Below, one piece after another: positions 10,661-23,639 of a stretch of DNA of 64,000 nucleotides. The stretch spans positions 185,728,522 through 185,792,521 of the forward strand of contig NC_092875.1 in NCBI RefSeq assembly GCF_028372415.1. Direction: 5' to 3'. The first letter of the stretch is position 1. The number at the start of each line of letters is the position of its first letter. Origin of the DNA: Notamacropus eugenii. Its lineage: Eukaryota > Chordata > Mammalia > Diprotodontia > Macropodidae. Both the position numbers and the translations under genes were made by a program. The notes under the pieces are model-generated. The model saw only the letters and a program-made list of their open reading frames with translations, was not told the origin of the DNA and searched no databases.

Positions 10661-13600
10661 ACTCCCCCCTCTTTCTATTTATTAAAATTTCTGTTTCCAC
10701 ACCTAAACCCAATCAATACCTCCTTACTTTCTTTCCCTTATGAATTCTTCCCTTCATCTATCTCCCCTTTATATGAATATAGGAAGGGAGCAAAGTTGAC
10801 CAATGTTTTGACAAATTACAAGGGGACAGTCCCCTTTCATAAGTACAGATACAGAGATTCAAAATAAAAAGGCAGATCAATGAATTGTCCATTTAGAGGT
10901 TCCATCTCATACAGTAGTCTGAGGAGGAACATCATCTGATGCAGTTTTCTGGTCTGGATGCTCTTTCAAGCTGTCTTCAGCACAGCATCTCAGCATCTTC
11001 TTCCCCTTTATCTTCTTGTAGAAATCCAAATATCCACTCTTCTACAAAACTGACCTTAATACAATTTGAAATTGCTGTTCTTATCACTCTTACAAAATCA
11101 AAACTGGAACTTTGGCCAACTGTCATGTTTAAGAAATTCACATTAGAACTCAGTTTTTACATTTTACATTAATTCACTATTCTTTTCCCCCATCAGGAGG
11201 ATGAGATTTCACTAAGAAATTAATAATAGGCTTCAGTACTTACATAAAGATAATAAACAATCATTTTTTTAACACAGTACATATCACCTCATAAAACAGT
11301 TTCAACTTCTGGTCATGTGATGCTTCTTTCAACGCATTTACAATATAGACCACAAACCATTCTACTTTTAACATTAACCAATTGAGACAAAAATACTATT
11401 AATTAAGTATACTAACCTCACAGGACCTCAATCTAATTGTTCCCATGCTATCACTAAGAATCAAAGGACCCTAACTTATTGTGGTTGGTCTAAAATCCTA
11501 AGCCTAATAACATAACCTTTGGACTCAACCACAGATGTTCCCCTACCAACAATCTATTATTTAATAGATCTGGTATTATGTTTACAAAACTTTTGATTAT
11601 AGGAAATTACCACTAAGAGTAGGGACATTTCAGGGAAATAACCTTTCCCTAACTTCAGGTCAATTCCAGGCAGGAGTAGAGTGTCAACTGGCATCCAGTC
11701 AGGCTTAAAGTCTATCAAGTATCAGTGGGGAAATTGAGTTAGGAGAATCCTACCTCAGCTCAGGCTGATCAGTCACTCTCCCAACCTTTCCATCAGATTG
11801 CAGTTTATACCAGCATCTCACAGGCTCGCTGGCATCATAGATCAGTGACTCAGTCTTTCTTGCTATCCACACCTGGAGTTAGACTCAGAAGAACAGTCAT
11901 TTAATAGTCCCATAAAATCTTAAAATAGCAAGCTCCAGTAACCAGTTTCAGATATGAAGATAATTTCACGTTGGTGAGGAACATCTTTTGAAGCAGGTCT
12001 TAAGTAACTTGCGTGCTTTTCTATTCATGTTCTAGTTCTTGATTAAATAACAATCATAAAATCAAATTTAAAATTAAAACCATAAGTTATTGCTCTAATA
12101 GATTTACATCTGTTTCCTAAGCTTCTCTATACCTTTCTAATACTCTCAATCTAAAAGAATGAACTACACATATGATGTTTGAACACTAACTTAAACTTAT
12201 GTTCATGAAATAATTCAAACCAAAACAGAAACATTTAACCTCCTCATCAATGCAAAATATTACCAGAAGTTACCTGCCTCTAAGAAACTTAGACTGAAAT
12301 TCTTTTCCCCAAACTGAAGATGTCTTTGATTTAGTCACAGTAATTAATTCACAGTAATTAATGTTTTAATACCAATTGCTTTTACATCATGTTGTGACAT
12401 GTAAAGACCTTATTCCAAGTTGGGATCTTTGTCCCTTACCCCAAAAGAGTTTTAGTCCCATTTGTCTAAAAAGCACTACAAAACCTCGCCTTGAAGGCTC
12501 CTTGGATTTCCCCATGTGAACTGGCTCTCTTGAGGCCCATAAGCTTTTCCCTATCCTTATGCCCAAATATCTGTTCTATTTCCCACCTTTGATCCTATCA
12601 ATCCAAATCTCCAGGTTACTGACCACTTCCATCAAGACCTTCTCTGGAACCCCCAGACTACCTGAGGCCACCTCTGGTCTCCTTCCTCAGTCTCCCTGCA
12701 GATAAGATAGTCTTGTCTCCATGAAAGTGCTCATTCTATTTGGTCTTGCTTACATTAGCATTACAAATTCTTAGATTCCCTAAAAGTGTACCCCATATTG
12801 AGAAATCTTATCAAACTTTGACCATCTTTGGTTGAAAGAAGGCCTGAGTTGAATTTATTTGAGCAAGACCAGTAGGTCACCACTTTTGGGTCCCAAGTAC
12901 CCCCAACCTCAACAATTCCATACACTTACAGTTAACTTTAAATCCCAGTCATTTTCTATGCAACAATGATTCAACATTACACTTATACTTTGGTTTCCTG
13001 TCCTTTATCTAATCATTCCCATAACATTCAGAAAGAATGTTCTATTTCAGGGATTTTATCTTTCACACTAGAGTACCCATTTACCCAATTAATTGAAAGC
13101 AGCAAGATTCCACTCTTTGCATTGTGCTTACATCTTAAACTATCAGCTTTGATTATAGAAACATGCCATGAAGATGAAAAGCAAGGGCCTAATTAGATAT
13201 CTTCTCCACTTTATAGCCAGACTCAGAAATAGTCAAGTGGGAAAACATTCTTTTTCAGAGGAACACAATAAGGAAACTGAGCCAGAAGGATTCCATCCCA
13301 GGATGAGGACAGGATTGTCCCTTGAGGCAAATTTCTGCCTGTAACAGTCACATTCCTCTCTGAGTGTGGTCCCAGAGGCTTATACATTAGATGACAGGTT
13401 TCACTAATCAAAAATTTTATAAAGACTTACATCTTAAATCTTAAATTTGTCCTAAAAACCAATCACTAGAGATTATTTATGACTAAAACAAATTTCTTGT
13501 TTAGGAACTCCACAAACAAACTGTTTACACTTTACATTACAACTTTACAACTTGTTTACAACTTTAACAAAGCAAGGCACCACACCACTTGGGTGAAGAT

Positions 13601-15020
13601 TTTAGACTTTTCAAGTCTAGTGCCCCATCTTTTCTCTGAGCAGCTCTGAGTTCAGATTAGGTCTTAAGAAGTCCTTCTGTAATGACTGAACTTCAAAAGG
13701 AAAGGGGGATGGGACCAGGAGACTTTTTGTCTTAAAATTATCACAAAGCTTCCTGGAGCCATTAAATTCCTACACTCCCTTATCTTGCCCCTCATCTTCA
13801 AACCACCACAAAACCTTTATATCACAAATTAGCTTACAAATATAGATTTTAGGTAGACCTTCCAAAAATCATACAAAAGATTTTAATTCTTCATTAATTT
13901 AACAAAGCAATTCCTAATATAACAACATTTAATTTTACTTAAAATTTAAAGTTTACTTAAAACTTAAAATAAGCCATTACCTATTCAGGTGAATGCATTT
14001 CCACATCACCTAGCACAGTATTCATCTCCTTGCCACCATGTGGGCACACTGTATCATCTGATATCCTTTCAGATAGTCATCTCATATTTGATTGAGATAT
14101 TAATTATCAAATCAAGTTATATGATTTTTCTGTTTTCTTAAAATATTTCCGCACACCCTCATAACTTAATGAAACCATCTGAAACTAACTCATGCAGAAC
14201 TATTCAAAACTTATCTGCCCTTCATATTTTCAATCGAACCTTTATTTATCTTTCCAAATCTCCCAATCACATTACTCAGATTGTTCAGCCTTCCTCCACA
14301 TCTTAATCATAACTGTCTGCACTGGAATCCAATTCCAACTTAAACAAAGCAAAGAAGTTAACTCTACCATTACAGAGCAAACATCAGTATTATCACTGCT
14401 TATTTATAACCAAATATAAGTTTCAAATTATCAAATTTCTATCAAATGCTTTTAAAACCCCAATCTATATATGACAAAATCCAAATTTAAAAATTGTGTA
14501 ACAATTCATTAGATTAACGTTGCATCCAACATATACCTATCCTTGTGTTAAGCACTTTACAATCATAAATGCCCCAAAACATCTTTTTCTGCTTAATCCT
14601 GATGGGAAGGACATTCTCAGATGCTGCTTGTTATTCCTTCAGGACAGGTTTTGACTTTGAATCATATCAAATCACTAATGATAAATATGTCAACCTTTTT
14701 ATTTTAAATCAAATACTCTTGTTACTTAAAAGAAAAACTTCCCTTGAAGTAACATGTGGTCATTCTCAGCTCTGAATAGCCTTTTCCCTTTTAACTCTAT
14801 TTCCTTAAATAGCTGAAATGCCATCTACTGGCTCCCCTCCAAAGCTCACCATTGGGTGGGGGGGAAGGGAGCTCAAGGTCTGAGAGAATGGATACTTACT
14901 CCGCTATCCTACCCATATCCCATTTCTTTTATATTTCAGACTCACTATTTCTTCCAGCTTTTTTGTTCCTTAAAAAAAGAAACCTTAGAGATTAAGAGCC
15001 TAATAACTTAACTTATCAAG
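10661..15020 (-). mobile_element. Probable internal part of an old LTR element (unassigned)
   Basis: About 4.4 kb, free of recognisable SINEs or L1s, lying on the polypurine-tract side of the LTR. The plus strand is poor in G: in three sampled 60-base lines (12,061-12,180 and 13,501-13,560) I count 36 C and 13 G. No long open frame and no recognisable gag, pol or env protein is visible, and no matching 5' LTR was found on the right. It looks old and broken. It could instead be unique non-coding sequence. Confidence 0.35.
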
Positions 15021-15199
15021 AGAGCCACATTTTCTTAAAGTTGAATACTCTGGAAAGAGTAAAAACCTTTCTTTTTCACATTCAAAACCTTGACCAGGGT
15101 TTAGAATGGAGAAAGAAAGATTTTTTTTTAACAACATTTAAAAAGTTTTCAAACTCTCTATTAACACCATTAATGCAACAGATCAAGCCAAACAGTAAA

Positions 15200-15242
15200 A
15201 CACATCTCTGTCTCTGTCTCTCTCTGTCTCTCTCTCTCTATC
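15200..15242. repeat. (TCTCTG)/(TC)n simple repeat
   Basis: ctctgtctctgtctctctct and similar, imperfect. Confidence 0.85.
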
Positions 15243-15263
15243 CTGTCCATTCATTCCTCTGAG

Positions 15264-16058
15264 ACTGGGCAGGATGCAGTGGGAGACTTTGGCCTTTTCA
15301 AGCTAAGGTCTTTAACAGGTCTCAATTTCACTAAGGCTACTTCTTAGTGATTAAGTGAGTAAGCACTCAGTGATTAAGGCTTAAAAAAAATGAGGCAAAG
15401 AATGGCCTCTTTAAAAAAAAATAGATCTTGGAAGGGAAGACCCTCAGGGTTTCTGACCAAAGCAGAAACAATTGTTATTTATACTCATTCTGAGCCAATC
15501 AGGGCCCAAACAGTGACCAAGCAGGGCTTGGTCTGGGACCAGAGTAATTTGGAGTTAAGGCTGGTCTTTAAGAGAAAAAACCAAAACAAAAGTTTCAGAG
15601 ATTAAAATTTTACCAGTCATTTCTCAAGTCCTATCACATCTTTATGTCTTCTTTTCTATTCCCATGACCACTACTTTAGTTTAGGCCCTTACAACCATAT
15701 TTGAGTGAAGGAGGGCTACTCAAGGTCACCAGTCTCACTTTCCCCTCCAGAGACATCTGGATCCAGTGACCAGATATTCATCAGGATGACTGAAGATGGT
15801 CCAGGATGCAATGAGAAACCTTGGCCCCTTTAGGCTAAGGCCTTTTCAGGTACTCACGTTGAGTGAGGTAATGCCCATTCAGTGAATAGGCCTCTTTAAG
15901 AAGTAGTCAAGGGATGACTCCTTTAATTGGAAAAAGAAAAAAAATTCAAGCTGGGAGGGCAAGGCCTTAAAGTTTGTTCAAAGTCAATTGCAAGTCATGC
16001 CATCATTTCCCTGATGTCATGGTCCTCTTCAAAAATGAAGGATAAGCACAACCTGTGA
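15264..16058 (+). repeat. Composite repeat: two related units plus RTE-type SINE tail
   Basis: Two diverged units start alike (aggatgcagtgggagacttt at 15,268 and aggatgcaatgagaaacctt at 15,803, both then ..ggc..ttt..gctaagg). Between them, 15,690-15,800 matches the marsupial tRNA SINE in reverse (ccagtgaccagatattcatc). The right end (ccctgatgtcatggtcctct .. ataagcacaacc) is the same SINE's 3' tail in forward orientation. I do not know a named family with this arrangement. Confidence 0.45.
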
Positions 16059-16229
16059 GTAGACTGAGCTGCCTGAATCGGGGCCCAGCTAGCTGGGTAA
16101 CTCAGCTCGTCTTCTCCCTCTCCCTCTCTTTCTCCCTTTCCTTCTCCTCTCCAGGGAAAGATTTTGGTAGCCATAAGCTGCCCAGTTAAATTGGGATTTC
16201 CTGGCTAGATTTCTTTGTTTTCTTTCTCT

Positions 16230-16330
16230 CTTTCTCTTTGTGTCTGAGGCTGGACTTGAACTCATGAAGATGAATCTTCCTGACTCCAGGCCTGGAACTC
16301 TACCCATTGCACTATCTACCTGTCCTTTCA
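16230..16330 (-). repeat. SINE head fragment (tRNA/Mar1 type), minus strand
   Basis: ggctggacttgaactcatga, tcttcctgactccaggcctg and cccattgcactatctacctg are the reverse of the common marsupial SINE head. Confidence 0.65.
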
Positions 16331-16375
16331 TTCTAGTAGGATTGATAAAAGGCTCATATATACTATGAACCAATC

Positions 16376-16735
16376 AAACTCACCTTCTCACTGTTCTTCA
16401 TACATGCTATTCAATCTTCTATCTCTATTACTTTTCGCTGGCTGCCCCTCATGCCTGGAGTGCTCTCTCCTAACATCTTCCTCTTAAAATTCTGAACTTC
16501 TACATCAAGTCTTTTCTGATTTTCCTCTGGTCCTAGGACTTTCTCCTCAAAATTACTTGGAATCTATTCTACACACACCTATACATGTATATATGGTCTC
16601 CCATAGCTGGATTATAAACTCATTGATGGCAGAAACTGTTTTGTTTTTGTTAATTTTTGTATTTTTTAAAAATCCCCTGTGCCCACCCCAGAGTTTGGCA
16701 CATATTATGTACTTAATAAATGCTTATTAATAGAT
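16376..16735 (+). mobile_element. L2-type LINE 3' end
   Basis: ctcatgcctggagtgctctc, caagtcttttctgattttcc, ggattataaactcattgatg and the end gtttggcacatattatgtac..taataaatgctt match L2. Confidence 0.7.
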
Positions 16736-17829
16736 TTATTGAATTTATTCTTGAAGAGCTCTGATTTCTGACAATTTTCATCCTTATTCCCTCTTTCAAT
16801 TCTCTTGTGAACCATCCTGGGTTGTTTTTTTTTGTTTGTTTGTTTTTGCTTTTTGCTATTTGGGTGTTCCATTGAAATAGATTTTTTTTTCATCAAGGTT
16901 TCCTGAATCACTTCCCTTGACTTTGTAGTATTTTTTCATTATAATGTGTCTCTTTCTAGATTGTTTACTCATTTTTCCCTTTTTAAAATCTATCTTACTG
17001 CAGTTTAACTGTGATATCATTCCTGTGATATGTTTTTTCTTTTTACTTTTAGTCTTTACGATTTTGGGCACATTGCTTGCCATTTTGAGATAATAGATAT
17101 GGCTTAAGCTTAGGCATAATCATTCACTCGTCCATTTTGCTCAAAGTCCCCATTTTTTCCTTCTCTTTTCTTGTTTATTTGATCCTTTTTTAGCTACTTG
17201 GGGATGAGTCATGCCTGGTGATGAGTCAGTCCTGAGCTTATGGTCAGTCTCTCTTGACTTTCTTGCCACAAATCCTTTCCCTTCCACTCTACATAACTTT
17301 GCATTCTGTTGGTTCCCTCCCCATCCATAGCTGTTCACTTCATTTTATCCAGATCACAAAGGCTGGGTGAATTCAACGACCTCCTCTGTAGAATTCTGTT
17401 TAGGATTCTGCTGTGGGTGTGACTGAGGGGAAATGATAGATGCCACTGCAACTATGGGGAACTGGGGGTATGGACTTGGTAGTTTCGTTTCGTTTTTTTT
17501 AACTTTGGTGAAACTCTTATTGTTATGAGGTGGTGGCAACCTCATGTTCTTCTTTGTTTTATTTAGTACCATTTCTACTTCATGTAGCACGTTGAACAAT
17601 GAGATATTTTAGCCCAAATATGGTGGCTTCACTGTTATTGATGGGGAAACAAATTTATTATAGAAATTTCCATATATCTTTTCCATTTGTTGTCTATTTA
17701 GCGTCCTTTATTCATAAATGATATTTGAGACTAGAATGGTTTTCTATCCTAATTGATTGAAAATATTTCTGCTTTACCTTCAAGGCTTCTACATCTTCTA
17801 TCATATTTCTCCAAATTAATTTCCCACAA
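16736..17829. other. T-rich stretch, possibly a worn LINE on the minus strand
   Basis: The minus strand has short Lys-rich open frames (for example one starting MASNVPKIVKTKSKKKKH), and MSKQ recalls the start of L1 ORF1 in this genome. The match is too thin to name it. Confidence 0.3.
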
Positions 17830-18950
17830 GATTGGGACACTAATGCAGTGTTGAGAGAATTGTGAACTGATCCAATCATTCTGGAGAGCAGTTTGGAACT
17901 ATGCCCAAAGGGTTATTAAACTATAAATAACTTTGATCCAGGAATACTACTATTAAGTCTGTATCTCAAAGAGATTTTTTTTTTAAAGTGAAAAGGACCT
18001 ATTTGTATAAAAATATTTTTAGCAGCTCCTTTTGTAGTGGCAAAGAATTGGAAACTGAGGGGATGTCCATCAACTGGGAAATGGCTGAACAAGTTGTGAT
18101 ATATGAATGTGATGGAATACTATTGTACTATAAGAAATGATGAGCAGGGATACTCTCAGAAAAACCTGGAGACAAGAACTGATGCAGAGTGAAGTGAGCA
18201 GAACCAGGAAAACATTGTATACAGTAACAACAATATCATATGATGATCAACTGTGAATGACTTAGCTATTCTCAACAATACAATCATCCAACATCCAACA
18301 CAATGATGAAAAATGAAGTCCACCTCCAGAGAAAGATCTGATGTAGTCTGAATACAGGTTATATGATATTCTTTCACTTTCTTTACTTTTTTCATATTTT
18401 TTTGGGGGGTGGTCTGTGTTTTCTCACAGCATCACTAATATGGAAATATATGTGTTCATCCTTCATTGCCGAAGAAGGTCATGCCATCAGAGAAATAATG
18501 ACATGACTTGCACTTGACTTTGTTCTGAGTGAGGGAGGGCTGTGCAAGTCACCAGTCTCACTTCTCCTCCAGAGCCATCTGAATCCAGTGACCAGATATT
18601 CATCAGGATGACTGGAGATGACTCAGGATGAGGCAATTTGGGTTAAGTGACTTGCCTAAGGTCACACAGCTATCGAGTGTCAAGTGTCTGTGGTGAGCTT
18701 TGAACTCAGGTCCTCCTGACTTCTGCACTGCTGCTCTATCCATTGCACCACCTAGCCTCAGAGAGGGATATGGAAATATGTTTTGCATGAATGCACATGC
18801 ATAACCTATTTCAAATTGCTTGTCTTCTCAATGAAGGGGGAAAGAAGAGAAGAGGGAGGAAGAGAATTTGGAACTCAGAATTTAAAAAAAACAAATGTTA
18901 AAAATTGTTTTTACATGCAATTGGGGAAAAATAAAATATCAAAAATTTAT
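17830..18950 (+). mobile_element. L1 3' end (ORF2 end and 3' UTR), split by a SINE
   Basis: cactaatgcagtgttgagag, gagagcagtttggaactatg, tatttttagcagctcctttt, gtgatggaatactattgtac, then the 3' UTR with catcactaatatggaaatat. It is cut by a SINE at 18,450-18,767 and resumes to ttaaaaattgtttttacatg. Confidence 0.85.
18450..18767 (-). repeat. tRNA-derived SINE with RTE-type tail and 12-bp target duplication
   Basis: Full copy in reverse: the tail tcatccttcattgccgaaga at the left and the head ctatccattgcaccacctag at the right. It sits between two identical copies of atatggaaatat (18,438-18,449 and 18,768-18,779), so it inserted into the L1 3' UTR. Confidence 0.9.
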
Positions 18951-19099
18951 CTCCCTATCTTCCTATCTCCACCCCATCTCCTTAATATCCCTTGTATAGC
19001 TAGTTTATTCCCATTTCTATGCTTTTACTCATACTATTTTTTCAGACATGTCCTAAGTTTAAAAAAATAGTGAAAGTTGAATTTAACATATTGTAAATG

Positions 19100-19270
19100 T
19101 TTTAGGATTGCAAAGGACCTCAAAGTTCATCTAATTCAAACCTCTCATTTTATAAATGAGAAAACTGAGGCTTAGGGAAGTTACATAATTTTCTTAAATT
19201 CCCAAAGTTAGGAAGATGCAGAGTGAAAATTCATATCCAACACTTTGCATTCTACCACATTTCCTCTTCT
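19100..19270 (+). repeat. Ther1/MIR-family SINE
   Basis: aggattgcaaaggacctcaa and cattttataaatgagaaaac with ..actgaggcttaggg fit a Ther1 body. Confidence 0.6.
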
Positions 19271-19810
19271 ATTGTAAGGCATATTGACCTTCCTTAAGGA
19301 ATTTTTTTGGTTATTCTGGGGCAGAGTTGCTAAGGTTATTTTTGAGGGACAACATCTACCAAGGTTAATCAGTAACACCAGTCATTGTGTATAGAACAAG
19401 TCAGCAGTTCTTGAAAGAGAAAGCTTGAAGGGAGAAGGGGAACTGAGAAGTAGAAAAATACTTCCTTTTTCCTAATGTAGAGAAAGTGAGATGAGGAATT
19501 TAAAGATATAAGTGATGGGAGGATGTTATACAGTTATCTCTTTTTTCTGCTTTTCTGAGATGAATGAGTGGAGTTGAGAGGGAATGAAAAGTAGGCTGCT
19601 CAAAAAGAGGAAGTCATATAAATGATCATTTAAGCTGAAATACAGACTTGTGGGAGGAGATACTATAGAGCACTTAATGACAAACTGACCTGAAGTGTTA
19701 GAGACATGAGTGAGTGACCTTCTTGGGAGAGAGGTTTTATCCTCTCCCTCAGGTTAAAATTTAGGGTTAGTTATAAAGGAATATTCTAATAAAGGCTCGT
19801 ATATAAGGTT

Positions 19811-20015
19811 TTGCTTTTGTTCAGCCATGTCTGACTCTTTGTGACCTCATTTGGGGTTTTCTTGGCAAAGATACTGGAGTAGTTTGCCATTTCTTTTTCT
19901 AGCTCATTTTATAGGTGAGGAAACTGAGACAAACAGGGCCTAGGGTCCACACAGCTAGTAAGTATCTGAGACCATTTTTGAACATACGAAGAGTCTTTCT
20001 GATTCCAGGCCCAGA
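19811..20015 (-). repeat. Mar1-type CORE-SINE
   Basis: Starts tgttcagccatgtctgactc, then ggggttttcttggcaaagat and tataggtgaggaaactgaga, ending ttctgattccaggccc. Confidence 0.85.
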
Positions 20016-20209
20016 ATTTATATATGTATATAAGATTAGGGTGAGATTAAATTGAAAAGAAAACTTAATGATGAGTAAAATATACCCAAAGGTATACTCA
20101 CACAAAATTATTTTATACGTACTTCTATTTATCAGTTCTTTTCCTGAATGCAGAGAGCATCTTACTTCATATGTCCTTTATTTTTAATTTGGTTATTTAT
20201 AATAGTCAA

Positions 20210-22380
20210 AATGACTTAGTTGTTTCAAGTTGTTCTTAATATTGCTGTTACTGTAGAAAATATCCTCTTCGTTCGGCTCACTTCGCTCTTCATCATATTG
20301 TGCAATTTTTTCCCATGCCTTTCTAAGATCATTGAGCTCATCCTTTTTTATAGCACAGCAGTATTCCATTACAATCATACACTGCAACTTGTTTAGCCAT
20401 TCCTCAACTGATGGTGATCCCTGCAGTTTCCAGTTATTTACCACCACAAAGAGAGCCACTATAAACATCCCATTCATATTCAAAGTTATAATTACTAATC
20501 GGGAATTTTCCTCCATCTTATTTTTTACCATTTTCTTTCTTAGCCTTTCTTTATACCCTACTTTATCCTATTACCTTATCTTTTCCCTGACTTCACTTCA
20601 CCTACCCCTCCAAGAAACGCCCTCCACCCCCCAGGCCTGTCCTTCCACCCTCTGAAATCCCAATCCACACATCCCTCTAAAAGTCCTTCCCCTACCTTGT
20701 CCTCAGTTTTCTCACCTCTCTACATGTCTACACCCTTCCAGATGTACACGTGGTTTTCTCTTCAACCCATATGAGGGTAAAGTTCCAACATTACCAGTTC
20801 TCAGCCACCATCTCTATTCGTTCTTCCTTTCACACCCCATTTTTATAATATAATGGCTCCCTTTTGTCTTTTCCTACCCAATTTTGTTTTTTAGAATCAC
20901 TTCATCATACACAACTCAGCCTCAACCTTTCTTTCAAATTACCTTAACAATGATGACAGTTTTAAGAATACTGCTAGCATTTTCATATATAAATATAAGT
21001 AAACAGTTTGACCTTAATAAGTGCCTTATAACTAATCAATAATGTTTTCCTTTTATTTCTTCTGGATATTTTATATTGAATTATGCATTGAATTCTGGTC
21101 TTTTTGTTACAAATACCTGAAAGTTTTTCACTTCATCAAATGACCTTTTTTTTTGATTTAGGATTATATTTAACTTTGCTGGGTAAGTTATTCTTGGATG
21201 CAACCCCAGCTCTTTTGCTCTTCAAAATATTCCAAGACCTATGATTTTTTAGAGTAGAACCTGCTAGATCTTGTGAAATTCTGACTAGATTTTCACAGTA
21301 TTTAAATTGCTTTTTTCCTTGTTATTTGCAATATTTTCTCCATAACCTGGGAATTTTGAAAGTTGTCTTTGAAATTCTGTAAATATTCCTCCAGGAATCT
21401 CTTTCAGGTGGTAAAGAGTAGATTTTTCTTTCTATTTCCACTTTATTCTCTTGTCCTAGAATCTTAAGGCAATTTTCTTTAATAATTTCTTGTAATATTG
21501 TATTGTTTCTTTTTTTGATCCAAACTTTCAGGTAGTTCTGACAATTCTTATATAGTCTCTTCTTGCTCTGTTCTCCAGATCAGTTGTTTTTCTGATGAGA
21601 TGTTTCAGATTCTCTTCTAAGTTTTTTTTTTTTGTGTGTGTGTTTTATTCTTTCTTGGTGCCTTATAATATCATTTAGTTCCTCTTGCCTAATTCTGGTT
21701 TTCAAGGAGTTATTTTATTCCTTAAGATTTTGGACATCTTTTTTGTAATTGGTTAAATTTCTTTTCACAATTTTCTTCCATTACTTTTATTTTTTTTGCC
21801 TATTTTTTCCTTGATTTCTCTTATTTGATTTCTTAATTCCTTTTTAAGTTCTTCTAAGAACTTTTTTGGGCTTGTGACCATTTGACATTACTCTTAGGAG
21901 TGACTTTTTTTTTTTTCTTACCTCACTATTTTCCTCTGAATGTGAATCCAAATCTTTGTTTATACCAAAGTAGCTATCTATGGTCAGGTTCTTTTTCCTT
22001 TGCTTACTCATTTTTATTTTGTTTAATTTTCTTTTTAGCAGATTATTATCAGATTTTAATCTTGAGTTGTGGTTAATATTGCTGAAGGTCTCCAGTCCTT
22101 CTTACTGTTATTTTCTGAATTCTGTCTAGGGGCTCAACCTTAGGGACCCCTCTCCTTCTTCAAACCACAGCAAAGGTCCCCAGCCACAATGCAATGAAAC
22201 TGTTCTTGCTTTTTGTCACAGTATTCACTGGGTATGTGCTTGTTCTTTCTGACCTACAACCACAGTCTGGGACCTAGACTGGTCAGCGCCGCTGGACCTG
22301 AATTCCAGAAACAGCGGGGGTGGGGGGTCCTTCAGTCTTTCCCTCCCACTCAACGTCTGTTGTTCCCTAGATGAAAGCTG
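20210..22380 (-). mobile_element. L1/HAL1-like LINE: 5' UTR, ORF1 and 3' end, minus strand
   Basis: The minus strand shows, from right to left, a GC-richer 5' UTR (to about 22,010), an ORF1 start MSKQRKKNLTIDSYF, a coiled-coil-like region, the RNA-binding core SRRDNIRI..., then AT-rich 3' sequence and an ORF2-end-like piece at 20,215-20,480 (YCCAIKKDEL). ORF1 is broken by several stops and shifts. There is no room for a full ORF2, as in half-L1 (HAL1) elements, though this could also be two nested old L1s. Confidence 0.6.
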
Positions 22381-22382
22381 AT

Positions 22383-22427
22383 GAGGTAAAAGTTAGTGAG
22401 GTTAAAGTTCTTGAGGTGAAATTTCTT
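22383..22427 (+). repeat. Short tandem repeat, three 15-base units
   Basis: gaggtaaaagttagt, gaggttaaagttctt and gaggtgaaatttctt follow each other, imperfect. Confidence 0.7.
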
Positions 22428-23639
22428 GACACCCAATCCACTTCCCAACAGAGCTGCTCTCAGGGCCTACTGTTTATTGATTCAGTGGAGTTGGCCTGGG
22501 GGGTGTCTACACTTTATTCAATCCTGTCTTTCTTCAGAAGATACCTTACCTCTGGTCACCCTCTCCATCTGATTCTGGATTGCTTTGCATTTCATACCCC
22601 CTGATATACTAGGCCAGAAAGAGGCTTAGGTATACAGCAGAATTACATCCTACATAAGGGGTGTAAGGTCTTAAGATAAGGTAAAAGTCACCTATAGTCA
22701 AAATTATCTCCTTTCCCCATCAGGCCTCCAAAGTGAACAGCATGCCTCAAGCATACTGGTGGTAAGGATTGGCTCCAAGGGGTAGGGTTGGCTGAGCTAG
22801 GTAAAGAATCAGAGCTAGACCCATGTTGTAGCTTGGCCAAACACCTTCATTCCTTCACTTCATACTTTCCCTCTGCAACATCTCTCCCATGTATTTCTCT
22901 CTGTTCACATACCACAACTTTAGTTCAGATCCTTATTACCTTTCATCTAGGCTGTTAGGGGCAGGGAAAAGGAAAAAGAAGGGAATAAGCCTAGTCTGTG
23001 CTAGGCTTTACGAATATTATCCAAATTGATCCTAACAACAACCCTATTATTAACCCATTTTACAGTTGAAGAAACTTAGGCAAAGAGAGGTCAAGTAACT
23101 TGCCCAGGGTCACACAGAACAAGGACTCTACTCACTGCAAACGTTCAAATAACTGTTTGAATCACCAAATAATTGGTTTCTATACCTTCAGATTTTCCCC
23201 TCTTTGTTTGATAATAAGAGAATGCCCAATGAAGGCCCAGTACTTAAAGTATTCTTAGATTTGCCCTTCCTACTAGATTATATAAAGTAAGCACAGATAC
23301 TGCTTTCCTAGTTCTAATTCAACATGTAGAACTTTGAAAATCTTTTTCAAGCCATGCATGAATGTGAGGCTGATATTATGTAATGATGAAAATATCTTCT
23401 GATTAGAAAAGTATAGAATCAATGACTTATGAGGTGCTGAGACAGAACTGAGTACATGTAAAAAATATAATTCATCTCTTTCTCTCTCTCTCTCTCTGTT
23501 TCTCCCTTTCCCACCATGGATGAAGCAAACTGTGAGCTCCCAGGTCAAGAGAAGGGTCTCTGTTCTCTCTTACTTCTTTCTGTGTCTATCAGAATAAGGT
23601 GTCTCCATTTCTTTTGTCTTTATTCTTTCCTAATTTTAA
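22428..23639. other. Intergenic stretch with one MIR
   Basis: A MIR-family piece is seen at 23,005-23,130 (cattttacagttgaagaaac, cttgcccagggtcacacaga) and a (TC)n run at 23,476-23,500. The rest is unassigned. Confidence 0.5.
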
